This document shows positions 17,222 through 28,454 of a stretch of DNA of 64,000 bases, piece after piece. The notes under the pieces were generated by a model. The model was given only the letters and a program-made list of their open reading frames with translations, made no database searches and had not been told where the DNA came from. Both the position numbers and the translations under genes were made by a program. Source of the DNA: Paraescarpia echinospica (Eukaryota; Annelida; Polychaeta; Sabellida; Siboglinidae); NCBI GenBank assembly GCA_020002185.1, contig CM034542.1, positions 56,895,650 to 56,959,649 of the forward strand, written 5' to 3'. How positions within the stretch are numbered: position 1 is the stretch's first letter; every line of letters starts with the position of its first letter.

Positions 17222-17520
17222 GGCCAGTATAGTGGAATAGGCTATGTAAATACAGTTCCTACTAGTACTTGTTGTTACTTCAGATCACCATGACAACAAT
17301 AGGCTATGGAGACACAGTTCCTACTTGTACTTGTTGTTACTACATATCACCATGACAACGATAGTCTACAGAGACCCAGTTCCTACTTGTACTTGTTGTT
17401 ACTACAGATCACCATGACAACGATAGACTATGGAGACCCAGTTCCTACTTGTACTTGTTGTAACTACATATCACCATGACAACGATAGTCTACAGAGACC
17501 CAGTTCCTACTTGTACTTGT
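17222..17520 (+). repeat. Left block of the 62-bp filter-exon array
   Basis: Units of exactly 62 bp (landmark cct at 17,258, 17,320, 17,382, 17,444, 17,506) hold the intron end ttgttgttac..cag and the first 36 or so bases of exon 7, which encode ITMTTIGYGD-like residues including the K+ selectivity filter. Two of the acceptor copies are mutated from CAG to CAT. The block stops at 17,520, where LINE sequence begins, and resumes 5.7 kb later at about 23,176, next to the true exon. Confidence 0.95.
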
Positions 17521-18195
17521 ACAAGTTCTGTTTGAATGAGTTGTTACACACCGTCGACTCTGCTTTCTACAATCACATTGAATCACAACAGTTTGATTTT
17601 ACTAAGCAGTTTCCAACATGGGGAACTTCCGGTGGTGAATTGGTTTGAATTTGGTGCAACAAACTTGCGAAAATATAAGGATATTTGATCAAGATAAGTG
17701 ATATTATTGAGTGTATAGCATACATAACGTAATTATAGATATATATTAAACAATATTTTTTGTTAAAAGTTAGCTAGAGGGAGTAATCTAGGGTAGATTA
17801 AAAGTAGGCAATTTGCGAGCGATAATTGGGGACGTTAATGTAATCGGAACGTTGTTTACAAAGTAAGTCACTGGCGAAGTTAACGTAACGTGAACGACAA
17901 TAAAATAGCCTTATTTGAGATAATCGATGTAGTTAGATGAGTAATTAAGACTTGAAATAACAACCTTTTAAAGTGTATATTAGTACACAGGAAACAGTCT
18001 TTGTAAAGACTACTTTGTATCTAAGCTTAACTTGAATACATTGTCATCGACATTGTAACTAGGTAAGGCACGGTGTGTCACTGTGTGTAAACAAATATAA
18101 CTAACTATAACCTAAACAATCTGGTGTAAATTGTACACAGATAAGTCTTTTCAAAGAATTTATAAAAACTATTTTGAACATAAATAAATTCTGAT

Positions 18196-18747
18196 ATGGC
18201 ACCTTGCAAGCGGCAACTCAGGGCAAAACGACACTTAGTTTGCAACGACTGCCAGAGCTGGGTGGATTTTGCGTTGTCTGGCTGTCCAAAATCATGGGCA
18301 GATTCCAAAGATGACGGATTCACCTTTCGGTGTATGGGGTGTTTGAGGGTGGAATGTCTGATGAAGGAGGTGTGTAAGTTGACGGATATAGTGAAGGAGA
18401 TGGAGGAGAGACTCAACATAGAAATAGACGGAGCAGAGAGGGATGACGCGGAGAGAGTTGAGAATTCTACAACACAGAAGGAGCAGAGTTGTGACACGGA
18501 GACTGAAGAAAGGAGACTGAGAGGAGGGAAGGTGACCGGTGTGAAGGAACAAGAAATTGAGAAGACAGAGGGACGGAGGAAAAGTGTTCGGCAGAGGAAA
18601 AGAAAACGGGTCAGTGGGGATAGATCAACAGGTAGTCAGACTGTAGAGAATGAGGAGAGACGCGACAGCAATACAGGTGGTGAAGAGGTAGATACCACAG
18701 AGGCAGTTGGTAAGACTGTGAGACAGAAGACTGAATTTTGCCAGTAA
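18196..18747 (+). CDS. LINE ORF1 fragment with Cys-rich finger and charged helical tail
   Basis: The 183-residue frame starts MAPCKRQLRAKRHLVCNDCQ. Residues about 15-60 hold C..C, W, C, W, then C..C spacing (CNDC ... SGCPKSW ... RCMGC), like the PHD-type finger in ORF1 of CR1 elements. Residues 60-90 (KEVCKLTDIVKEMEERL) can form a short coiled coil, and the rest is very rich in Glu, Lys and Arg. The ORF1 product of such LINEs binds RNA in the retrotransposition particle. The frame ends at 18,747, and the esterase part follows in another phase, so ORF1 as a whole is broken. Confidence 0.65.
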   Translation: MAPCKRQLRAKRHLVCNDCQSWVDFALSGCPKSWADSKDDGFTFRCMGCLRVECLMKEVCKLTDIVKEMEERLNIEIDGAERDDAERVENSTTQKEQSCDTETEERRLRGGKVTGVKEQEIEKTEGRRKSVRQRKRKRVSGDRSTGSQTVENEERRDSNTGGEEVDTTEAVGKTVRQKTEFCQ

Positions 18748-18983
18748 TGGGAGGAAGGGGGGCAACATACAGAAACTGTAAGAGGATGGCGATCAATGCA
18801 CTAGTTGAGCAGATGTGTGAAGAAGAGGGCGTGGGATTCATAGATTTTTGGGGGTACTTTGTTGGGAGAGAAGATATGTACATGAGAGATGGCCTCCATC
18901 TAAGTGGAAAGGGGGAAGCAGTATTCTCAGAGAATTTGCTGAGATCTGTTGACAGTGGGACAGGTTGCATCTATTTAAACTAA
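18738..18983 (+). pseudogene. C-terminal piece of an SGNH/GDSL esterase-like ORF1 domain
   Basis: The frame reads VGFIDFWGYFVGREDMYMRD followed by GLHLSGKGEAVFSENL. The RDGLHLSGKG block matches block V of SGNH esterases, where D and H complete the catalytic triad. Esterase domains of this kind are known in ORF1 of some CR1/L2-clade LINEs. The N-terminal GDS block is absent, so there is an internal deletion between the charged region of ORF1 and this piece. It overlaps the previous frame by a few bases in a different phase. Confidence 0.6.
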
Positions 18984-19108
18984 ATTTGCAGGGGGGACTC
19001 GCAAAGAAGCCTGAAACTGGAGGTATAGATAAAGACAGCAAAAATAATTCAGCAAAGAACAGTCTGGAAAACTGTTCTGAAGCTGGATATAAATGTGTTT
19101 GTTTAAAT

Positions 19109-21893
19109 TATTATAGGAGTTGTGTACAGGCCGCCAGACAAAGACATAAATGTATTCACCTCAATCTTGCATGCTATTTAAAAAAATATCCATAAAGAGA
19201 ATTGCCTGTGTTATCTCATGGGTGATTTCAAAATCAATCTGCTAAATGTGGATAAACATGTACCTAGCTCAGAATTTCTTGAATGTATGTATACCATGTC
19301 ATATATTCCTCTCATTAGCAAGCCAACTAGAGTAACTGCTATTTCTGCCACACTTATTGACAACATTTTTACTAATAACCTAACTATAAATAGCACAGAA
19401 ACCTGTTCTGGTATACTATATACAGATATATCAGATCATTTTCCTGTCTTCTATGTCGATAACAATAGTTGTTCAACTTATGTAAACACAACATACATAA
19501 CTAAGAGGTTTTATACCGATCAGAACATAGCAAAGTTTACAACAAGTCTAACTAATGCTGACTGGTCTCTTGTTACTTCTGAGCTTGATGACCCAAATAA
19601 AGCATATGCTGCTTTCTATTCACAGTTTGGTAAGCAATATCTTAACTGCTTTCCTGAAGTAAAGATTAAACAAAAATACAGTAATAGGAAACCATGGCTA
19701 TCACATGGGCAGAAGACCTCCATAAAATGTAAAAATAAATTATTCGCCTACTACAAAAAAGCACCTACCCTTACTAATGAAACTAACTATAAAGCATACC
19801 GCAATAAGCCTAACTCAATTTTAAGAAGAGCAGAAAGAAATCACTATCAACAGTTATTAAAGCAAAATCAATCAAATCTTCTGAAATCATGGCAACTTAT
19901 TAAGCAAATAATCAATACAAATAAAAAACCTCCCCAATCTCCAAAAATAACTAGTAATAATCAATTAATAACCGATAAAAAGGTAATTGCCAATTACTTC
20001 AATAACTGTTATGTTAAGGTTGAACCATCGTTGGCTGAAAAGATTACCAAAGATGGTATTGACCCGTCAATATATATTAAGCATCGAAACTCCCATACAA
20101 TATTTATCTCCCCAGTTGAACTGAATGAAGTAGAAACTATAATCAAAGATCTAAAAATATCAAGCCCTGGTTGGGACTTAATAACTTCACATATTGTTAA
20201 ATTAACATATCATACTTTCTTACTTCCTTTAACACGTTATTAACTTGTTGTTAACTAAAGGTATTTTTCCAGACGACCTGAAAAGAGCAGAAGTGATCCC
20301 GATATACAAAGGCGGTGACAAGACACTCGTAAACAATTACCATCCAATATCGATTTTGCCAGTTTTTTCTAAAGTTCTAGAAAAAGTAATGTACAACAGA
20401 TTAACATCTTTCATAAACAAACATAACATCTTATATGATTACCAGTTTGGATTTAGGAAGAAGCATTCTGCAAACATGGCTCTTGTGCAACTAGTAGACA
20501 AAATTTCCACAGCTATAAATAATGGTGACTACTTACTAGGAGTTTTTCTTGACTTCAGTAAAGCTTTCGATACAGTTGACCATAAAATATTACTTAATAA
20601 ACTAGAACATTACGGCATTAGAGGAAGAGCACTTGCCTGGCTGGAAAGTTATTTGTCCAATAGAACGCAGTATGTTTTATTTGATGGAATAAAATCGAAC
20701 ATTCAGTCTATATGCTGTGGTGTCCCACAGGGATCAATAATAGGCCCACTGTTATTCTTAATCTATATTAACGACATTGTTAACGTATCAGATATCCTAT
20801 TTCCTATTGTACTTGCTGATGATACATGTTTTTGTCAGTGGTAACAGTCTTAGCGAGCTAGAAACTGTGATGAATCACGAACTGCAAAAATTAGTTATTT
20901 GGTTAAAGAGTAATAAACTATCTTTAAATATCAGTAAAACACATTTTATTGTCTTCAAATAAGTAAATAAAAAGGTATCCAATCCAATTGCCATCCTTAT
21001 TGATGGACAACAAATTACTCAAGTAGAAAACAAAAAATTCTTAGGAATTTTAATCGATGCTAATTTGTCCTGGACTTTTCATATACAGTATATAAAATCT
21101 AAAATAGCCAAAGCCGTTGGAATTATAAGTAAAGCTAGAAAAACCCTGAGTAGATCATCCCTTGTAACGTTATACTATACATTTTTATATCCATATATAA
21201 TGTACTGTGTCGAAGTGTGGGGAGGAGCGTATAATACACATCTTAGTTCTTTATTCAAATTGCAAAAGTATGCAGTTCGGTTAATTATATCAGCTCCATA
21301 CAGAGCGCACACAGACCAACTCTTCAAGAAGCTGTCCATTTTACCAATAAGAAAAATCTACGAATACATCGTTAAGAATATGTTTCCGTCAGTTATGACA
21401 AGGGTGTTCATTAGAAATAACGAACTACACGAACATAGGACACGCAATGCAGAATTACTACATGTGCCGATTTCAAAAAGTAATGTATTATATAAAACTA
21501 TTAGATATCGAGGTGTTAAATTATGGAACTATATATCGACAACAGTGGATTGTAATTGTAATTATGCATTAGCAACGTTTAAACGTCAACTTAAGAATTT
21601 TTTGCTAGTAAATAATAGTAATGACATATATAAATAGCATTCTTTGTTGCTATTTTACATGAAGTATTCTTGAAAATAGTACTGTTGTGATTCATGTTTC
21701 TGTTTTTCTTCTTTCTTCAATCACACAAATTGTTATCTTGCACCATGGAATTTACCTATGTATCACATGTATTGTGAGGGCTAATCAGCCACTCGTGGCT
21801 TTATACCCTCATTACAGAAACCATGGCAATCTATGTATGTAATTGCTTGGAATGTATCACAGTTTCTGTAATAAACCATTATTATTATTATTA
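19109..21893 (+). mobile_element. Jockey/CR1-superfamily LINE copy A, nested in copy B
   Basis: This 5'-truncated LINE sits between two copies of TTAAAT (19,103-19,108 and 21,894-21,899), a 6-bp target-site duplication. It begins inside the endonuclease domain (IGVVYRPPDKDINVF, with stops) and continues through RT. It ends in a 3' UTR with a stem-loop (gagggctaatcagccac ... taccctc, 21,776-21,811) and an (ATT)n tail at about 21,879-21,893. Removing it restores CVCLN|ARSIVNK in copy B, which shows that A arrived after B. Confidence 0.93.
19150..21637 (+). pseudogene. ORF2 of LINE A: endonuclease C-part, reverse transcriptase, C-terminus
   Basis: Endonuclease blocks MGDFKINLL, TLIDNIFTN and SDHFPVFY (19,218-19,460) precede the RT. 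The RT reads [17 protein letters not shown], then [17 protein letters not shown] with the first catalytic Asp, then [20 protein letters not shown], and LADDT in place of YADD. A one-base shift at 20,243-20,245 and another near 20,838 break the frame; a stop follows at 20,960. The C-terminal frame 21,065-21,637 has LYPYIMYCVEVWG and the closing R..KLWN block. So few lesions suggest a fairly recent insertion, but the ORF is not functional as it stands. Confidence 0.9.
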
Positions 21894-23175
21894 TTAAATG
21901 CAAGGAGTATAGTAAACAAAAGAAATGAACTAAACATTATGGTAGAAGATATTGACCCTCACATAATTGGTATAACCGAATCATGGGCAACCACCGATGT
22001 ATCAGATGCCGAATTGGGACTGACAGGATATGTAATGTTTAGGAAAGATAGAATAGGAAGAAGGGGTGGTGGAGTTATTTTATATATTAAAGAATCTTTA
22101 CAGGCTTATGAAATAAAATTAGACAGAGAAGCAGATTGCGAAGAAGCTGTTTGGTGTAACATAGTTACAGGAAACTCAACGTTAACGGTTGGATTAGTTT
22201 ATCGAAGTCCAAACATAAGCATAGAAGAGAATGAAAAAATACAAAACGCTATAAGGGAAGTGAGCAAACGGGACTGTGTTATTATGGGGGATTTTAACCA
22301 TGGGCATATAAAATGGAAATCTCTACAGAGTATGGGTAGTGAGGACCACAAGTTTTTAGTTTTAGTACAAGATAGTTTCCTTTCTCAACATGTGCTAGAA
22401 ACAACCAGGGGAGAGAATGTGTTAGACATAGTTTAGTCCTCACAGAATGAATTAGTTGACAATGTCAGGATATATGAGCCACTGGGGAATAGTGATCACA
22501 ACCAGATACATTTTACCATCAAAGTAAAATCAGAAAGGAATAGTAAAAAGCAGTACAGGAGAAATTTCCACAAAGGAAAATATAAGGACATAAGGAAATA
22601 TTTAGCAAAGATAGACTGGAATAACACACTGAAGAATAAGACAGCAACAGAATGCTGGAATATCTTAAAGAGTGAAATTGAATGCATCATAGTCAAATTT
22701 GTTCCCTTAAAAAAACACGGGAAACGGTCCAAAAAGAAACACTTATCGAAAGAAGCCATTAGAAAAATTAAGTATAAACAAATGATGTGGAAGTCATATA
22801 GACGTACTGGAAATGACGAGACTACAGCATTTATAAAGAAGCACTAAACCAAGCTACAGCTGAAATTAGAAATTCAAAGAGAAGCTATCAACATAAATTA
22901 GCTTGTAATATAAAACATGACAGCAAGAGTTTTTATGCGTATGTTCGAAGCAAACAGAAAGTTCAGGATAAGGTCGGTCCTCTAGAAGATAGTGCTGGAA
23001 ATATAATATCAGAAGGATTCTTAATGGCAGAAGACCTGAATGAGTATTTTAGTTCAGTGTTTACGAGAGAAGACACTAGTTCACTGCCAGTACCAGAGGC
23101 TAAGTTCAAGGGGGCAGAATCAGACTATTTAAGACAGTTAATTGTAACCCCAGAAATGGTAGCTACGAAAATTAT
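21894..23175 (+). mobile_element. CR1-like LINE copy B, 3' part (endonuclease, start of RT), 3'-truncated
   Basis: The endonuclease frame (to 22,436) has LLNARSIVNKRNEL, IIGITESW, GRRGGGVILYIKES, VGLVYRSP and MGDFNH, the metal-binding and catalytic blocks of an APE-type endonuclease. After a stop, SDHNQIHF and a basic linker (KKHLSKEAIRKIKYKQMMW) lead to SSVFTRED and VTPEMVATKI, just before the RT core. There the element ends, fused at about 23,175 to the channel-derived array. Loss of the 3' end is odd, since LINEs normally lose 5' sequence. The related copy C (57,898-60,530) continues as RAMKDNNSPGVDG. Confidence 0.9.
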
Positions 23176-23399
23176 GAAGACATGGTTCCTACTTGTACTT
23201 GTTGTTACTACAGATCACCGTGACAACGATAGGCTATGAAGACATGGTTCCTACTTGTACTTGTTGTTACTACAGATCACCATGACAATGATAGGCTATG
23301 GAGACCCAGTTCCTACTTGTACTTGTTGTTACTACAGATCACCATGACAACGATAGGCTATGAAGACATGGTTCCTACTTGTACTTGTTGTTACTTCAG
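23176..23399 (+). repeat. Right block of the 62-bp filter-exon array
   Basis: Landmarks (cct) at 23,188, 23,250, 23,312 and 23,374, then the true exon equivalent at 23,436, keep a strict 62-bp period. Every unit here has an intact acceptor (acttcag or actacag) followed by ATCACC and the TIGYG codons. Several units read gaagacatggttcc where the exon reads ggagacacagttcc. The same variant sits at the LINE junction (23,176-23,187), which suggests that units containing the junction form were amplified. Confidence 0.95.
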
Positions 23400-23510
23400 A
23401 TCACCGTGACAACGATAGGCTACGGAGACACAGTTCCCCAGACATGGATGGGGAAGATTGTTGCATCGTGCTTCTCTGTCTTTGCCATTTCATTCTTTGC
23501 CTTGCCAGCG
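23400..23510 (+). CDS. KCNQ1: KCNQ1 exon 7: selectivity filter and S6
   Basis: The 111-bp exon, phase 0 at both ends, encodes [20 protein letters not shown], then [23 protein letters not shown] is the K+ selectivity filter, and S6 ends in FALPA at the KCNQ gate hinge (PAG continues in exon 8). The acceptor gttacttcag is the last of a series of at least five near-identical acceptors; four lie directly upstream and more lie beyond the LINE insertions. The donor is GCG|gtaagt. This copy is the functional one: it alone runs on past the filter into S6, has a donor, and is in phase with exons 6 and 8. Confidence 0.97.
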
Positions 23511-23837
23511 GTAAGTGCGCATGCCCATAGGTGGCGCTGTATGAAACATGTAACAAACTGGAGAAATATAAACTGTTTATTTTGTTAATATTTAATATGT
23601 CCTCCCATTTCCAGTTGTATGCTCATTTTTATTGTAATAATGTAATAATTTCTGTCAAAAGTAATCATTACAGTTGGCATAAAACAATACAAAATAAATA
23701 TGTACGTGTATATCTGAAATGAATGGAAATTTTAACCAAAATTAAATTTTGTTAATGAGCTTTGCTTCCACATTCCATCGAGTTGCAATTAGTGCCTCAC
23801 TACTTTCTTTGATTCTGGCTAAATAAATCAACGATGA

Positions 23838-25065
<1,228 letters not shown>

Positions 25066-25089
25066 CACTAATCTTCCTGCCTTTTGCAG

Positions 25090-25333
25090 TGTCTGTGGCG
25101 CTGCTATGCTGCGGAGCCGATGTCGCACTTCCAGGCGACCTGGCTGATTCACATCCAGGACCTGGTGCGCAGCGACCCCAATACATTCACCAAGGTCGTG
25201 CGGCGAACAAGCATCATGAAACGACGAAGATTCTCGAGGAATCGCTTCGACCTCGGGTCGATTAGCAACCACGTGCTGGAGCGAAAGGAGAGCGACACAT
25301 CCATCATGACATACGCCGACGACTCTCGCTCAT
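25090..25333 (+). CDS. KCNQ1: KCNQ1 exon 9: helix A (IQ motif) and start of the A-B linker
   Basis: The exon begins CLWRCYAAEPMSHFQATWLI, which with exon 8 gives LIQCLWRCYAAE, the IQ-type calmodulin site of helix A; the W.I/W.IHI end also matches KCNQ1. The rest is a linker with a basic patch (KRRRFSRNRF) and a Ser/Asp-rich end (ESDTSIMTYADDSRS). It is 244 bp, entering in phase 0 and leaving in phase 1. The acceptor cttttgcag is clear. The donor is CAT|gtaggt. YADD here is a chance match to the reverse transcriptase motif. The linker is not conserved in length or sequence in the family. Confidence 0.9.
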
Positions 25334-25358
25334 GTAGGTGGCGCTACCTGTCATTGTA

Positions 25359-25440
25359 ACATCAATCGTGGTGTACGCCGATGATTCTCATTCCCATAGG
25401 TGGCACTACCTGTCATTGTAACATCCATCATGGTATGAGG
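25359..25440 (+). repeat. 62-bp duplication of the exon 9 tail and donor
   Basis: The segment 25,297-25,358 (last 37 exon bases, donor, 25 intron bases) is repeated at 25,359-25,420, and a third partial copy (acatccatcatgg) begins at 25,421. The copy would encode TSIVVYADDSHS, close to the exon's TSIMTYADDSRS, but its donor changed from catgtaggt to cataggt. The period is 62 bp, the same as the exon 7 array. Confidence 0.9.
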
Positions 25441-25779
25441 TGGCAATGATATTGTTGATTGCAGTTGCAAACAGTTTGTATTTCTTTTAGTCCAACAAAA
25501 TGCGGTGTCTCAAACATTTCGCTTCTTTGCAGAGGATATCAGTTAAAATTTCAATGATGTGTTTTCACTCCATCCAGTATAAATTTATGTTCATTGAATC
25601 ACTAGATGGCACCTCTGTTTTACTTACTACCAGACACCTATTGTGGATGCTAATGCGGCCCCTAGTGGAGCCACCATTTCATTCCCTGTCAGACTTCTGT
25701 GTGTTGTGGCTATATAACTATTGACCCTAGATGGTAGCACTGTTTCATTTAACTTGAACTTCTGTTTATTGTGTGGCTA

Positions 25780-25970
25780 CAGACATTGGGAATATTTGTA
25801 AACGAATAATCTCTGTGCAGTAATTGCTGCATGGCTGAATGCTTCCCAGAGAAGTCAGGATGATGTTCATTTGAATAGATCTTGCTGGAAGTAAACTATA
25901 TAAAATGTTCATAGCAGTTTTAGGGACTGCATACCTCGCTGTATAAGAACTTACCTTTATTGTGGATGCT
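25780..25970 (+). mobile_element. Partial tRNA-type SINE (family also at 29,390 and 44,200)
   Basis: Phrases such as gacattgggaatatttgtaa, gctgcatggctgaatg and the end tataagaacttaccttta match the SINE body on the - strand at 29,390-29,730 and the + strand at 44,200-44,465. The tRNA-like head is missing. It lies in KCNQ1 intron 9. Confidence 0.6.
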
Positions 25971-26048
25971 AGCTTTAACTCTCTGGTTCCCCTCTCCTTT
26001 AACCTACTCACTGACTAGACAATGTTTATGTTGTGTCTACATTGAAAG

Positions 26049-26166
26049 GTGCCCACGCAGTTGACAGTACATTGAATATGCGCAACAGTGTCAACTTGGC
26101 ATCATCAGGTGACACTGCGGCTGATGACACAGAGGTGGAGCAAGAGGAGCCCAGCAAGCCACAGCA
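26049..26166 (+). CDS. KCNQ1: KCNQ1 exon 10: helix A-B linker
   Basis: A 118-bp exon that joins exon 9 (split Cys codon) to exon 11 (split Gln codon). It encodes AHAVDSTLNMRNSVNLASSG, then DTAADDTEVEQEEPSKPQ. It is rich in Ser, Asp and Glu and is likely disordered, as expected for this region. Support comes from phase, position, a plausible acceptor (ctacattgaaag) and a good donor (gtaagt). There is no conserved motif, so the 5' boundary is the weakest in the gene. Confidence 0.75.
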
Positions 26167-26169
26167 GTA

Positions 26170-26545
26170 AGTGGCCTAGTCTACCCCCTCCACCCCTAGC
26201 CCTTCCACACTCCCCTAGCCTTCCATCATTTACCCTGCCCCTCCATCAACCACAACTTACCCTTCCCCTCCCTCAACTACAACTTACCCTGCCCTTCGCT
26301 CAACCAAAACTTACCCTGCCTCTCCCTCAACCAAAACTTACCCTGCCCTTCCCTCAACCACAACTTACCCTGCCCTTCCTCAACCACAACTTACCTGCCC
26401 CTCCCTCAACATCAACTTACCCTTCCCCTCCCTCAACCACAACTTACCCTTCCCCATTCCCTCAACCACAACTTTCGCTGCCCCTCCCTCAACCACAACT
26501 TATCTTGCCCCTCAACCACAACTTACCCTGCCCCTCTCCCTCCAA
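26170..26545. repeat. Degenerate pyrimidine-rich array after exon 10
   Basis: Units of about 27-30 bp with the phrase ctcaaccacaacttaccctg repeat roughly 12 times from 26,230, after a short CCCCTCCACC-rich start. The array begins within some 20-60 bp of the exon 10 donor. A proline-rich frame crosses it but is repeat-derived. Confidence 0.85.
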
Positions 26546-26893
26546 CATTTTACCGTGTATCCTATGATGTCAATCTGTGTAATTCACTTCTAGGGTCTCA
26601 ATGTAATGTCAAATTAACATGGATTGACATTGTCAATCTATGTCACTGGTCAAAGTGACAAAAGCAAGCACAACGTGTGCCATTAAATACATTCTGGATA
26701 TCCATACCCTTCCTATATTTATAACATAATAATGTTATTTTTCTTATGCTGACATATGTTTTGATGTATAGTAATGATATGTTTTCCTGATGTCTTCTGG
26801 CACTTTGTCTAATACCAGATGAAACCCTTGTCATTAGACGTCGCTGTGTTGTTTGACATATGTAATGGGTTGACCCGAGTTCACTTGGTGCAG

Positions 26894-26969
26894 GTTGACA
26901 GACGCCCATAGGGCAGCCATCAGGGTCATTCGAAGGATTCGCTACTTTGTCGCCAGGAGAAAGTTCCAG
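26894..26969 (+). CDS. KCNQ1: KCNQ1 exon 11: helix B
   Basis: The 76-bp exon encodes (Q)LTDAHRAAIRVIRRIRYFVA then RRKFQ. This is helix B, the second calmodulin-binding helix, and matches the KCNQ1 pattern (H.A.I.VIRR..YFVA..KFQ). Entry is by a split Gln codon, exit is phase 0 (CAG|gtgagt), and the acceptor is ggtgcag. Its length equals that of human KCNQ1 exon 12 (76 bp, from memory). A 58-bp array starts just after the donor. Confidence 0.95.
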
Positions 26970-26984
26970 GTGAGTTGTCAACCA

Positions 26985-27790
26985 TTGTCACTGATCTGTG
27001 ACAGAAGTCATTGAACCATGACAGAAGTAACTGAACCATGACAAAAATCACTAAGCTGTGACCGAAATAACCGAGCCCTGATAAAAGTCACTGAACTGTG
27101 ACAGAAGTCACTGAACTGTGACAGAAGTTGCTCAGCTGTATGTAAGTTACTGCACTGTGACAGAAGTCACTGAGCTATGACATGTCACTGCTGTAACATA
27201 AGTTACTGTACTGTGACAGAAGTCACTGACCTGTGACAGAAATCACTGCTGTAACATAAGTTACTGCACTGTGACAGAAGTCACTGACCTGTGACAGAAG
27301 TCACTGCTGTAACATAAGTTACTGCACTGTGACAGAAGTCACTGACCTGTGACAGAAGTCACTGCTGTAACATAAGTTACTGCACTGTGACAGAAGTCAC
27401 TGACCTGTGACAGAAGTCACTGCTGTAACATAAGTTACTGCACTGTGACAGAAGTCACTGACCTGTGACAGAAGTCACTGCTGTAACATAAGTTACTGCA
27501 CTGTGACAGAAGTCACTGACCTGTGACAGAAGTCACTGCTGTAACATAAGTTACTGCACTGTGACAGAAGTCACTGACCTGTGACAGAAGTCACTGCTGT
27601 AACATAAGTTACTGCACTGTAACAAGTCATTCAGCTGTGACATAAGTCACTGAGCTGCAACATAAGTTACTGCACTGTGACAGAAGTCACTGAGCTGTAA
27701 CAAGCTGATGAACTGTGACAGAAGTCACTGAGTCATGACATAAGTCACTGAGCTGTGACAGAAGTAGCTGAGCCGTGAGAGAAGTAACTG
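26985..27790 (+). repeat. 58-bp composite array after exon 11
   Basis: The core unit is 58 bp: ctgtgacagaagtcactga twice, then ctgtaacataagttactgca. At least six near-identical copies lie between about 27,210 and 27,615, with degenerate forms on either side. The smaller motif (TGTGACAGAAGTCACTGA) is partly self-complementary (gtgac/gtcac), so transcripts could fold. It starts about 25 bp after the donor of exon 11. Confidence 0.92.
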
Positions 27791-28430
27791 AGCCATGATA
27801 GAAGATTGAGAATGTGAGTCTTGATTGATAATGTGACGCTCTAATCGTTACGATGTGGAGACGTATGTTCCCAAACCCCAGAACCTTCTTCATCAGCTCA
27901 CACATAATACAGGGAAAGTGAAACATACAATGAAATCTTTGTTTTAAGGTTTAACATTTTAAATAAAATGTAATAAACATGCCCTGTGATGTGGTGTGAC
28001 TGCCCATGGGCACTTGTGTGACCAGTCATAGAAAGTGATGTGTTTGAGGAGAGTGAGAGACTGCTGTGTTTATGCCTGTCCACAACTCGCACTCATTGTA
28101 CTCAACCCATTTTACTTTCACATTTCAAGATTATGTTTGTTTTGTGCCTCAAACCAGTTTCTTGGGTCAATTAGAGATAGACATCTGGAGATAGTTTCTC
28201 ACGGGAGGGGGCAAATAATCAACAGTTCAGTGACATAATAACACTGCATAACACACAATGCGCATCAAATTGGAATTTGCTGTTCCCACGATTAAAACAA
28301 CCGATGTCACATATTTTACATGTCAGCGCTGACGATATCTCAGATAAAGTGTCTACAAATGTAAAGATGCATCAGAAGATATTTTCCCACAGTTTAAGTA
28401 GGAATTTTGTTTAGCTGTGCATTGTAATGA
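27791..28430. other. Intron 11 stretch, nothing recognised
   Basis: AT-rich sequence without an array, TE frame or exon-like signal that I can support. Confidence 0.5.
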
Positions 28431-28454
28431 TATGTGTGGGACTTGCACAGCCAG

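Larger units (their letters stand above)
17521..19108 (+). mobile_element. CR1-like LINE copy B, 5' part (leader, ORF1)
   Basis: This is the first half of a CR1-like element. It has a leader (17,521-18,195), an ORF1 with a zinc finger and an esterase-type tail (to about 19,000), and the start of the endonuclease ORF2. The text GYKCVCLN at 19,085-19,108 is cut by insertion of LINE A and resumes at 21,900 as ARSIVNKRNEL, the usual start of a CR1 endonuclease domain. The leader carries an 80-bp segment also present at 6,928-7,012. The left end abuts the channel-derived 62-bp array. Confidence 0.8.

Noticed and set aside
17258..23400. Extra K+ channel pore exons (multiple TIGYGD matches)
   Set aside because: They are 62-bp units without S6 sequence or a donor, not divisible by three, and some acceptors are mutated. 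Only 23,400-23,510 is a complete exon.
25290..25340. YADD motif as a reverse transcriptase active site
   Set aside because: It is in exon 9 of the channel, in phase with helix A, and no other RT block is near it.
26088..26567. 159-codon proline-rich frame after exon 10
   Set aside because: It overlaps exon 10 in another phase and then follows a pyrimidine-rich tandem repeat with no domain.
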